Made by a program: the position numbers and the translations under genes. A stretch of DNA of 64,000 nucleotides from Orthonyx spaldingii (taxonomy: Eukaryota > Chordata > Aves > Passeriformes > Orthonychidae). How positions within the stretch are numbered: position 1 is the first letter of the stretch; every line of letters begins with the position of its first letter. Under the pieces are notes generated by a model that made no database searches, was not told the DNA's origin, and saw nothing but the letters and a program-made list of their open reading frames with translations. This document shows positions 22,501 to 33,707 of this stretch, one piece after another. Where the stretch lies: positions 25,325 through 89,324 of the forward strand of contig VZTJ01005968.1 of assembly GCA_013397795.1 (NCBI GenBank). The letters are read 5' to 3'.

Positions 22501-25500
22501 GTTCAGCCGGTGTGATGGAGCCAAATGTGCCGGAGACAAAAGGAGACCAAAAGGGATGGAGACAGTTCTGCCTCGAGCTGGGCTGCTCCACGGCTGTGAC
22601 AAGGGGACAACAGATGGGCAGAACTAGGGCGATGTTTAGGAAAACGTTTCACTATCAAAATGTAAATAGAGAATTGTGTTTAATATTCAGCACAGCCTTA
22701 TGGAAATTCCCAAACAAACAACTGCGTAGAGCAAAGCAGTGCAAAGGATCTATAAAAAGAAAACCAAAACAAATATAGAAGGAAACAAATGGAAAACAAG
22801 GCTGACCCCGACGAACCTGTATAAAGTCACTCTTTGCTTGTTTGTTACTGTTTATGCTGTTGGGCTGAGAATTAATGAAGCTGAGCACTAATCACGATTC
22901 AACCCATGGAATTATTTTAAATTTTAATATTCTGTGTGCATAGCTCATTGGGCTTTCCCCTTTTAAATATTTTCCTTGATGCTTTAAAATGCATTCATTG
23001 ATCTGGACCCGATTCACTGGCAAGTTAATACAGTTCATAAATTAAGGAACTCTTGTTTTAGAAACATTTCCTTGATCCATGGGCCATGGATATGGAGAGG
23101 AAGAATTTGGCATGAGGATGCTGAATATAAATTGCTCTTTTGGAAGGAACTCTTACCAGCCAATGTCTGGAGCCAGCAGGCAAGAAGAATTCACCTGAAG
23201 TGGACACAGCTCTTCACTCTGGGATTAACTTGTTGCAGTTGCAAATGAATCATGAAACCAGCTTTGGCAAAGCTGAGCCTGGACCTGCGCTGGAACCGAA
23301 ATAATGTATGTGAAAAACCTGAACTGGATTATGAGGCCATCTGGAATGCATTGGCCGTCTGCATTAGGAGTAGCAGTTTCCTTGACAGAGGTTGTGAAAT
23401 ATTAGAATTCCTAATGGAAGAAATATGGCAGTGCAAAATGACACAAAAATCACACAACCTCATTCCCTGACACGGAACAGTGAAAATGCGAATCTTTCTC
23501 TCAAGGGTGCTCTATCAATCCTTTGCAAACAAGGCACTTCAGCAGGCAGAGGAGGGGCTGACAGGGCTTAACCCTTCCCCACCACCAGGCAGGACAAGAG
23601 CGAGCTTCCCTCTTTGGGGAGGCCAAAAATAGGGAGAAAGAATGGCAATCGTAAATCCGCATGGGAAACTCCTTCCAAAGCAGGGGTACCTCCAGCACAG
23701 GCATCCCAAGGAGCTGGATACCCCAGGGACAGACTCCTGCCACTCTCTCCCTCCTCTGGGTGATGTTCAGATGACTCTAACCCTGCTCCCTTGGCAATCA
23801 TTATCTGTGGGTGATGCCAAAGGCCGGGAGGAGCCAATGAGCCTATGGACAGCAGCAACCAAACCATTGGGAGATCTGCAATTAACAGCAGAAATCATGG
23901 CAATATGCCCTTCAAAATATCTTATTTTTAAGATTTTTGTGTACACTTCAGAAGGCCTGACCCACAAGAACAGTTTGCTGCACTAACATTTCTGCCCTCT
24001 TGGTATTTACGTTCAAATTATGAACATTCTCCTGGTCATAATGATTTGCCAACAAAAATTCTAAGGCTGAGACCCTCCCAAAATACGTATTTGCACAGTT
24101 GGTGACATCCACTTAGGAACAGCTCTGCATTCTTCATGTTTTATTCTTAAAATCACCCTTTGTGCCCAGGTCAGCCGTCCTACACCACATTGCTGAATGT
24201 CTGCAGGGGTTTGGAAGCTGCAGAAATCTCCTGGCACATCTGATGGAATTTAATATGTCGTTTACTCATTGTTCAATAACAAACTTTGTTAATTTACACT
24301 GAGGAGTACGAAAGGCACCACAGCTTATCATATTTTCTGAGTCAGCTAGGAAATGATACAACAAAACAATAAACAATAAAAATAATCACAGATAATACTC
24401 TGAACAAAGCCATTTGGCCACTTGACTCAGCATCATTTACTTTAAACCAGGAGCTTATTCTAACTCCAGACAGGGAAAATTGGATAAATCCAAAGTTACC
24501 ATTTTCATTATGCAGCATTAAATGACCCTCACTAGCACAGAGGAAAGGTTAGAGGAGCTTGGATGAACTGGCTGCACTTCTGCCAGGACTCCATAGCAGT
24601 GGCCAGGCCAGCGCTGCTCACCCTCGATATGGATTCACTGGAATCATCCTGGATAATATCCATCTCTAGAAGCACCTCCCTGGTTTAGGAACCCCCAACA
24701 TTTTTGGTTTCAAGTGCTTTTTGAAATCCCAGCCCTTGTCTCCCTCATTGTCATTTATAAGGCGCACAAAGCTACTGTTTATTGCTACTTCCCTGCAGAA
24801 AAGGGAATAACTCCAAGATAGATTTTCTGTTTAGGAAATAGATCTGGGTTGAATTATTCAAAAAGGCTAACAATATCCAGCCCCAGAAAACCAAGGAAAG
24901 GCATAGAAGACTCCAGAGCTAAGGGGCTTTTATACAGCAGCCAATTGTTATGACTCCTTTTAATTAAATACAAATGAATTAATTGATATGAAGTACTGCT
25001 AGGCAATTATTTTGCTGACATTTTGTCTCTTTTGAGACACACTTGTTTACTTCATCTCTCATCTGCCAAATCCTACCACCATTCTGCACTATTTTAAACA
25101 TATGTTTAAAGAGTTAAAGCCAAGTTTGTACTGTCAGAAACTTTTACATTAATTTCATATTTGTGTTAATGGTACTCACATTAGACCCAATAGTATTTAC
25201 ATTTTTTAATCCATCTCCCGTCCCTAGGCCATCATTGTACATGAGATATTGCATCTTAATGAATTTTTCTGGTTAAAGATTTTTAAATAAATGAATAAAT
25301 AAATAAGTAATGAAACACTGATTTTTATCTCACTGTACACAAGTTTACTGGTTGATTTTTTTTTTCTTTCTGATTTGCAGTGAAATATTTTCATCATTTT
25401 CTAAAGATATGCATGAAAGTACAAAAATGATGGCTGGTTTTGGAACAAACCTCCAGCAGCAGCAGCCAGCAGTATATTAGCCTTTATACAGGAGGTAAAA

Positions 25501-27077
25501 TTGAAGGGTTATCTAGAAAACCATAACTGACCCAAACAATTTTACATCCTCTGATTATTTGGGGGAATTGCTGAGCTCGAGTTTCTGCCTGACACATCCC
25601 CCAGCACACGTGTGTGACCCATTTTTTTAAGTCACAGCCATGTCCCCCGGTGGTTCCAACGTGCAGATGAGATCACAAGTGACTCGAACCCTTTAGACAG
25701 AAACAAGATGTGTTTCAGGAAAGCATCCACAGGACTTTTCCTCTGCTTTTGGTGTGGGATGGGCTCTGTGGCAGCCAGCAGCTCCTGAAAGCAGCAAGAC
25801 CTGGAAGAACTGCTGGCTGTGAAGTGAGTTGTGGACATGCAGGACTCCAGGACACCCAGAAGTTGAGCCCCTACCTGTCAGGTCAGTAATAATGTTAGCT
25901 GGCAAGTTGTAGATCTGCCTATCTATGTGATACCTCTCTGTTGTGCACATGAAAATAAATATCAGGCTGGAGAGTAATTAATTTGCCGTTGGTGAACTAA
26001 ATTAGCCCAGAGGAGCACAGGGAGCCTTCAGAGACAGGTAACCTGAACCTGCCCACACACATTTAAAGAGCAAAGCACTCAGAAATGCCAAGGCAATGGA
26101 AGTATTGGGATATCAGTCGTCTTCAAGTCACTATGTACATGTGGAACCCTGGGCTGAGAGCAGAGCAATTACTTCCATTAATGCAATTCTGTTCCTAAAA
26201 AAATGTTCCAGGTGGCCAGATAGGGTTTTCTACCCCAACATGGTAGAAAAGCACCACTGAGTAAAATCAGGTTAAAACCAACAGGATGTGCTGAAGATCT
26301 CCATATACCATAAAAATAATTAGTCTTTACAGCAAAAAAACCCCACATATTTTACTGATTTTTTTTTATCATAACTACGACGGTATTCCCATCTCTCACC
26401 ATTAAAAAGTCATGGATTAAATTCACTAAATTGTGTAATTGCAGGAGATATGAAGGTACCTGCTTTCAATTGAACAAAGTTTACAGAATGAGTCACATTT
26501 TTCAGCCTCTTCAGCCTCCAAGTCTGGAGTTTTACTTTCTCTAAGAGGGGAGTTTTGGGTTTTCGTACAACCCTCAGATTTGGGACTCTGATATCCCTTG
26601 AGTGGGCCTGGTTTCTCTTAGGCAGTGGTTTGGGCTATCAGCAGCTCCCATAACTTTTGCCCCTGATCAAAGCACGTGGATGGACATGCACAAACAGGCC
26701 AGGGCACAGGGCCTCTGTTTTCCCTATTTACCTATCGCCCCACCAGACATTTCTGCACATTAATCATACTTAGAAGACTTAGCAAAAGGCATCAGTCACT
26801 TAACAAACTGTCCCAGATTTATCTGGAGGTAACAGATGACTGCTGACTATCTGGGCCTGCTACCCAGAGCTCCTGATGAAAGGCAGCGTGTGACCAAAGT
26901 TACACACACGGCAAGCCAGGCTGGGCACTGCTTTCAGCACCCCCAAAGCAAAGATATAGGAAGAGATGGGGGAATGGAAACTACACAGATATTCCCCCTC
27001 CTCTGCATCTCCCCAGGGACCTCTAACAATGACCGGCCCTTTGGAAACTTCAGGCACTAGTGATTCCTGCCACTGCC
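22501..27077. other. Long repeat-poor noncoding stretch
   Basis: More than 4 kb without a recognisable CR1, LTR or gene. It includes an 18 bp perfect palindrome at 25093-25110 and a short (AAAT)n run at about 25285-25310. The GC-richer part 23500-23870 opens frames on both strands that I cannot assign. Confidence 0.6.
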
Positions 27078-27545
27078 TGGAATGAATTGCTGGAGCGTGT
27101 CCAGGGAAAGGAACGGAGCTGGGGAAGGGGCTGGAGCCCCGGGAGCAGCTAAGGGAGCTGGGAAAGGTGCTCAGCCTGGAGAAAAGGAGGCTCAGGGGGG
27201 CCCTTGTGGCTCTGCACAACTCCCTGACAGGAGGGGGCAGCCGCGGTGGGGAGGGGAGGGGTCGGGCTCTGCTCCCAGGGACAGGAGAAGAGGAAATGGC
27301 CTCAAGTTGCATCAAAGGAGGTTTAGGTTGAAGATCAGAAAAAATTTCTTCCTAGAAAGGGTTGTCCAGCCCTGGCATAGGCGGCCTACAGCAGTGATAG
27401 AGCCACTATTCATGAAGGAAATGAAAATAGATGATGTGGCACTTGGGGACATGATTTAGTGGTGGAGCTGGCAGTATTAGGTGAATTGTTGGACTCAACA
27501 CCTTAGAGATATTTTTCAACCTAAATGATCCCATGATTCTATGGG
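27078..27545 (+). repeat. CR1 LINE copy of about 470 bp, 3' half
   Basis: It begins in the ORF2 C-terminal region ('attgctggagcgtgtccagg'), passes 'ctgacaggagggggcagcc', 'aggtttaggttgaagatcag' and 'tgtggcacttggggacatg', and ends at 'aatgatcccatgattctatg' with the terminal octamer still visible. The first 230 bp are GC-rich and the rest more decayed. A frame across it (27082-27459) is not the intact ORF2 reading. Confidence 0.9.
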
Positions 27546-29039
27546 TAAAGGGAAGAGCAGTCTATGTGGATAATGCAGAGAACAGGGCAACTGCCCAGAG
27601 CTCCACCTCAGTGCTTCAGAGATGGTACCACAACATCTCTTGGGGTGCAAAGCATGGCCCCATGTCCTGCTTTGAAATAAAAATCCTTTCATGTGGTTGC
27701 CTTCTCCTGACCTGTGTCCCAACACCAAACCTGGCTGGATTACTTCCACCAGCTAAGCCAGCAGAGCAATTTCTTTGGCTCACCAGGAAAAAAAAAAAGC
27801 TGGTGTTTCTGAAGCTGAAATTTCATTGTGAGTCTCCTGAGATCCCACGCATGAATAATGAAATAATTGTGTGTCCTCACTCGTTGCTCCAGTGTGTTCC
27901 CATCCCTGCCAGCGCCGCTGCTGCTCCTGTTTTCATGGAGGCAGAATCCGCGGAGCCGATACTGACGGATGAATCATGGCCCAGCCCCAGTCCTGGCAAT
28001 GGAAACCCTGTAATCATAACCGACAAGGGGGATGAAGTTTATCTCCCACTGAGACATCAGGAACACATTTCAGCCATTTCCTTTTTTTTTTTTTTTTAAT
28101 TTAGCTCACCCCTTCCCACTTATGTTTCTTAAACCTTCTTGGCAAGAACAAGAGAAGCCCCATTTAATCCAACCATGGGCAGGAATTGCAAATTTCACTG
28201 CATGGATTCACAAATTAACTCCACAAGTTCACAAAATTTTATAGGACAGTGGTTCAGCACCGGAATTTTCTTCCCAGACACCCTTATGTTCCCAAGCACA
28301 CGTTGCTGTCACACCCAAGAGCACGACAGTCCCGTTAATCAATCGTACCTTGGCACTGCAGCTTTATGTGTGTGTTCCAGGCCTTTACAATACAATAAAA
28401 TTTACAGCTCGTATAATTAAGAATATGCCAGATTAAACAAATTAAAGCTAAGCCTTAAAAGCAAAAGCTCTATCAGATCAAGACATTATGCAGGAAAGAA
28501 ATTTTAAATTCAAATCAACAATGTCTGAAGGTTCAGAACAAAAAAGCCGTATAGGAGTGGCTGAGAACTACTCCAAGACCTATTTCATAACCTCAAGGTA
28601 CAATTCATGGCATGGGGCACCAGAAGGTTACAAAGAATAATTGAGTGCAAGGATTAGTTGGAGATTTGTGAGGAAGCCAACATGTTCCAGCAATGTTTAA
28701 TTTTTTTTTTATACCATGAATGTAAAAAATAATAACTTGTCCTGAAATTTGCATTCATGAAAGGCTCTTTGCCTCTCTGGTGTATTCCTGGGAGTGAGAG
28801 CATGGAGCAGAGGAGAAGGGAAGCCCAAAGACCCAGAGGCAGTCCCCGGAAGGAACCCTCAGGAGGGATTTGGAGTCTCTCCACTCAGGTTTCTCTCTCT
28901 GCTTGGCTCTATCTTATGTTCTACTCCAGGAGCACTCCACAAATAACCCCAACTTTATTTAAGCATTGTGCAGTAGATGCATTTTGGGACGAGGGACAGT
29001 GCTCCAGCTGCAGGAGAGCAAAGTGGAACTGGAGTATTC
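27546..29039. other. Noncoding stretch, no gene seen
   Basis: A frame of nearly 190 codons (27533-28099) starts within the CR1 tail and runs into unique DNA; I find no domain in it and its end is a poly-T run translated as Phe. No other element is recognised. Confidence 0.55.
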
Positions 29040-29665
29040 AGCCTGTCTTCCACACCCCGATCATTTCATGGCCTCCTCTGACCTCCTCCAACAGGTCCTT
29101 CCTTCTGTTGGGCTCCACAGCTGGATGCAGTGATCCAGGTGGGATCTCAAGAAAACAGAGTAGAGAAGGAGAATCAGCTCCACTGACCTGCTGGCCACAC
29201 TTATTCTGCTCCAGCCAAAGGTATCATTGCCTTTTTGGGTTGCAAGTGCATAGGTCATGTTGAATTTCTCATCCACTAACACCCCCAAGTCCTTCTCCTC
29301 AGGGCTGCTCTCAGTCCAGTCTCCTCCCAGCCTGTGCTTGGGCTTGGGATCGCCCTGACTCAGCTGCAGGACCTTGAACTCAGCCTCATTGACCTTCACG
29401 AGGTCCAGCCTGTCCAGGTCTCTCTGGACGCCCCACCTCTTCCCTCCACACAGCTCAGTGTCATTGGCAGACTGGTTGAAGGTGCATCAGTCCCACTGCC
29501 CATGTGACCAACAGAGGGGTCAAACAGCTCTGGTCCCAAACCTGACCCCTGAGGACACCACTTGGTCTCCACTTGGACATCAAAGCGTTCACCACAACCC
29601 TTTGAGTGTGACCATTCAGCCAATTCCATATCCACCAAGTGGTCCATCTGTCAAATCCATGAAGA
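29040..29665 (-). repeat. CR1 ORF2 reverse-transcriptase fragment
   Basis: The minus-strand frame 29061-29399 reads as the RT thumb/C-terminal region of CR1 ORF2. It shows 'ESSPEEKDLGVLVDEKFNMT', then 'SVASRSVELILLLYSVFLRS', then 'HLDHCIQLWSP' (intact CR1: P-H-L-E-Y-C-V-Q-L-W). Upstream, in shifted frames, come equivalents of the G-S-V-L-G-P RT segment ('GSGLGPELFDP', 29396-29647). The copy is broken by frameshifts and stops, and lacks both the 5' part and the usual 3' UTR. The missing 3' end is unusual for CR1 and suggests a deletion. Confidence 0.92.
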
Positions 29666-30484
29666 TAAAATTTCACAAGGTTCATGCCCCGGTTTTTTCC
29701 TTTATAGCATTTTGCCATTTTTCAGATAATAATTTTTTATTTTTACTCAGTTTCTCTTCTCCCACATCAGAAACAGACTTTTCTACAATGTAAAATATGA
29801 AGTTTTCAGGCTTTCCCCTCCCTGTCAGATTTTTCACAAGATAAGAATGTGGATGATAAAAAATACGAACACTTAGTCTTGGAATTCAACACTGAATATT
29901 ATATTGTGTATCCCATCATATCAGACAGTAAAAAAAACGATTCTTGCTCCATGAAACAGGACACCAATGACAAAAATAAAGGGTTGCAAACACCACAACC
30001 CTGGATCTGTGCAGGAGATATTCCCCCTCCTGCTCACCATAATTTTTTGCACACAAAGTTCAATGAACAAAAAGTTTTGCACTGCTGCAAAATGACTCTG
30101 CTATAGATTTTTACAATCATCTGAGAAACTTATTTTAGAAAAGCTCCAAGGTCAGCAGCAATCTCCATTTTCCCATTTGTTCCCCAAAAGCTGTGCATGA
30201 CATTGGCAATAGATATATATATTACTGAGTATCTATAAATATAAAAAATATTTGTTTCTGTTTTGAAATCATGTTTCATATGCAGTTTGTGCTCGATTTC
30301 AATAAGCATCTAATTAAGATAGATTTTTTTCATCCAGTGCTCTTGCAAATTCTATTTATTTAGCTGCTTCACATACTGCAGGCTATCAAAACTGCAAGTT
30401 CAGCAGAAAGAAATTTTCAGGCAAAAGGGGTGAAAGGGGGGACCAAGAAGAATGATAAATTTAAGTACAAATAAAGGAAGAATT
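29666..30484. other. Noncoding stretch, no gene seen
   Basis: AT-rich, with an octamer-free, repeat-free look and no recognisable frame. Confidence 0.6.
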
Positions 30485-30632
30485 CTGATGGTGTTTAAAG
30501 ATGCACATTGCCAGTAGGTGTTTGGCACTTGGGGACATGGTGATGGTGAACATGGTGGTGGTGCTGGTTGAAGGTTGAGCTTGATGATCTTGGAGGTCTT
30601 TCCCAACCATAATGATTTTTTGTGATGCTATG
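30485..30632 (+). repeat. CR1 LINE 3' tail fragment
   Basis: It contains 'ttggcacttggggacatgg', a gtggtg-rich stretch, 'gagcttgatgatcttggagg' and 'tttcccaaccataatgattt'. It belongs with the old 'cacttggggacatgg' type, like the copies at 4802 and 62322. Confidence 0.85.
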
Positions 30633-31664
30633 ATCACACCCCCACCTTTTATTTGTCGCTAAAGCATTTCCATCAGCCTGGTGCTAAATTGCTTCTGGAT
30701 ATCCCAACAGAGGATTTCAAAACAAAACCATTCCTTATTTCTACCCTTATTCACTCATTCAGACCCTCAATGGACTTTTCCCTCACTCCCCACTGGAAGG
30801 TGTGAGGGAGAAACAGCAAACCAAATTATGTGGACAATGGGATTTGCAAGTCCCTAACAGGCTTGGATAAAAAAACCCCAAGACCTGAATCTTAGATTTA
30901 TGATGTTCCAGAACTGGCTTTTCTATTTTAGTTTGGGAATAGCGTTATGGAGACTTTGCGTTTGAACCACTGAATATTTGCATATGGCAAGTGTGAGTCA
31001 TAAAAGGAAAAAATTAATTACTAATACTCAGCACGGTGTTGTCCTTGTGCACAAAACTAGAAATTCAACTAAATTTTCAGAACTTCCAAACCCTCTGAAC
31101 TAATAATATTTCTGCTGTTTTATAACACCCAGGCCATTTTTCCCATCATTTAAACATAGAAAGAAAATGTCTTACTTCCATATTTAGCAGACTTGGAAAA
31201 CCATTATCAATCATCAAAAATATGCATTAGACACATTTATTCCCCTGACAAATTTATGCCAGAGAACTGATAGACTTATTATAGAACCTCTTCCCACAAC
31301 AACAAAAAAAATAATCTGTAGTTTCATGTGATTCACTCTCAGTCTTACAATTTGGGAAACAAAATCTTTATCCAACAGCACAGCCCTTGGAGCCAATATC
31401 TGAGAAAAAAATCTTTTCTCTGCTAAGTTCCCATATTGAAAATACTGTAAAGGTATTATCATCCACTATGACTATCTGAAACTCTAAAAAAGTAACTGTA
31501 TTAAATGGATTTTTTTTAATCCCCGTATGTTCCAGTAATCAGCAAAGCAGATTTAAATCTGCTTTTTTCTATCACTATTAGGAGAGAAGAAGAGCCATAA
31601 AGCCCATCTTTTAAGGATTTAATTTATTACAAAAGTTTCACTATGGTTTTGTTTTCTGGAGTTG
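30633..31664. other. Noncoding stretch, no gene seen
   Basis: AT-rich DNA. One octamer (reverse) lies at 30976-30983. No gene or repeat is recognised. Confidence 0.6.
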
Positions 31665-32110
31665 TTTTTTCTCCCATCTCTGCTCATCAGGATTTGCAAT
31701 AATACACTTATTGTAGCTGATGTTGGGAATCCATCCTTCGTAATACTTCTTGAGATAATTGCAGCTTTTGACACACTCAATCGTGGGATCCTTCTAAACC
31801 ATCTTGAAAAATATGTTGGTCTTTCAGGTTCGGTTATTCAGCAGTTCAAATCTTATTATAACCATCGGCTACAGTTTGTTAATATAATTTCTCCCCATTC
31901 CTCCTCTTACATTGTCATCTGGAGTCATCTGTTACAATGTCATCTGCAGTCCCACAGGGAGCTGCTCCTGGTTCCATGTGTTCCTTTATCTACCTGCTGC
32001 CTTTAGGAGCCACAGACCCCAACTACAGAGACGCGGGCTCTCTTATCACACTCCTGCTGACATCCAACACTTTAATTTTCCATTCCTTCTGCCTGTTTAT
32101 TTGATCAATA
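31665..32110 (+). repeat. Ancient L2-type LINE reverse-transcriptase relic
   Basis: The frame 31662-32006 reads 'LLIRICNNTLIVADVGNPSF', then 'VILLEIIAAFDTLNRGILLN', then 'HLEKYVGLSG', then 'QQFKSYYNHRLQFVNI'. This is the L2-clade RT segment containing motif A (L-L-D-L-S-A-A-F-D-T-V-D-H in intact elements). The first catalytic Asp of motif A is Glu here. In another frame, near 31945, 'VPQGAAPGSM' corresponds to the G-V-P-Q-G-S-V-L-G-P motif. Further on, around 32055, 'PADIQHFNF' stands where Y-A-D-D-T-Q-L-Y should be, so motif C is lost. It is clearly dead, but order and spacing are intact over about 450 bp. Confidence 0.8.
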
Positions 32111-33133
32111 TTCTAATGCTTATCCCTCTCACTCAGCTACTTAGATGAGCACCAGTTAAAAAAAAAATAAAAATAAAAAAGAATGTTTTTTAAACATTTT
32201 TAAATTATACCCCAGACAGAGAGAGGCAAAACAAGTTTTTCATTACATACCTTTTCCACAGCCAGGTGATTCATATTACTGTGCTTTTCAATTCCAGAAT
32301 TGCTTTATTTATTTATAAATTTCCACATATTTGAGCATGTAAAAATGCCCAACAATACGATAAACTAGAACCTATAAAAAAGGCATGAAGTAGAGAAAAA
32401 GAGCAAAGCAAAACAAAGCGAAAGGAAAATTCAGTTTGGAGTTGCAAACAAATTCCAGCAGCCAAATTTCTGACACTGCCTCTATATGATGGCACCAGAA
32501 TCAACTTTAATTGATAATATCACCACACATTTCCCATAAAAGCCAACCAGGAGCTGATTTTCCAGACAAACTGGGGATCTGCAATTCCCACAGAGTTTGG
32601 TGGGCTACACCAAACACCTGGAGCTTCAAAAACCCAACCTAACTCTTGTTAACACAAATACTTCTCCTTCCTCCTATTTGGCAGTAAAAGATTAGCTGGA
32701 AAAAAACATCCTAGGGAGTAAGAAAGAGAAGTAGCCATCTCTTTTCTACCTGCAAATGGGCAATTTCTGATTTTCAGGGAGGGAAATTGTTGTGATGTTG
32801 TACAGAGTCCTTTTTCTGTTCTTCCAGTTTTATCTCGTGTTCTCAAATTGCCCTGGTTAAGTGAATCTCCCAGTCTGGAGAAAACAGATGGGATTGTCAA
32901 CATCAAGCATCTTCTTAGGTAAATCTATTTTTACTTTCAAACCTATGAAGGACACAAAAAATTAAAAATAAAAAAATTAAAAATAAAAAGGAAGGATCTT
33001 TAGCCATTTCTTTAGGCAACTGCTGCCCACTTTTTTTCTTTTCCACCACCTTTTTGAGAGACATTTAACCCCATGTGTCTTTTAACCCCCTCAAACCCAC
33101 AACCTGAGTTACCTTATTCATCTACTGCTCTGT
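32111..33133. other. Noncoding stretch with A-rich simple sequence
   Basis: It holds two A-rich (AAAAT)-like patches, at about 32158-32181 and 32955-32990. The first directly follows the L2 relic. No gene is seen. Confidence 0.6.
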
Positions 33134-33302
33134 TTGCCCAGAGCAGCTGTGGCTGCCCCTGGATCCCTGGCAGTGCCCAAGGCCAGGTTGGACACTGGGG
33201 CTTGGAGCAGCCTGGGACAGTGGGAGGTGTCCCTGCCATGGCAGGGAGGTGGGAATGGGATAGTCCTTAAGGTCCCTTCCAACCCAAACCATTCCATGCT
33301 CC
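33134..33302 (+). repeat. CR1 LINE 3' fragment, left arm of an inverted pair
   Basis: A well-preserved young-type CR1 3' end: 'agctgtggctgcccctggat', 'ggacactggggcttggagca', 'ggacagtgggaggtgtccct', 'ccttccaacccaaaccattc'. It faces a near-matching copy on the other strand at 33581-33707, about 280 bp away. Confidence 0.92.
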
Positions 33303-33580
33303 ATCCTCAATCCATGGAACAGGTGCTTCTAAACTCTGACACACTTTTAAAACCTGTTTTGCTGAAATTAGTCTTTTGTCAGCTTTATTTTGTTGTTACA
33401 AATATTTCCATTTTTCACAGTTTAATGATTCCATTTCATTCCCGTTCTCCTCTGCTGAGTACAGATTCAGTGGCACTCCTGGGAAGAAAAGCATAAAGAG
33501 GAAAAACTTATGGATTTGGTTTTTCATATGCATATTTATAAATCAAGCAGTTTAAAAGCAATATCTAAATAAAAAAGAGA

Positions 33581-33707
33581 TCATAGACTCATGGAATGGT
33601 TTGGGTTGGAAGGCACATTGGAGATCATCCAGAGCCACCCCTGCCATGGCAGGGACACCTCCCACTGTCCCAGGGTGCTCCAAGCCCCAGTGTCCAACCT
33701 GGACTTC
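33581..33707 (-). repeat. CR1 LINE 3' fragment, right arm of an inverted pair
   Basis: The minus-strand copy reads 'tggaatggtttgggttggaa', 'ccacccctgccatggcaggg' and 'gtgctccaagccccagtgtc'. The truncation point is at about 33707. Over roughly 115 bp it matches the complement of 33134-33302 closely by eye. Confidence 0.92.

Noticed and set aside
27533..28099. 188-codon frame as a coding exon
   Set aside because: It begins in a CR1 tail, ends in translated poly-T and shows no domain or splice context.
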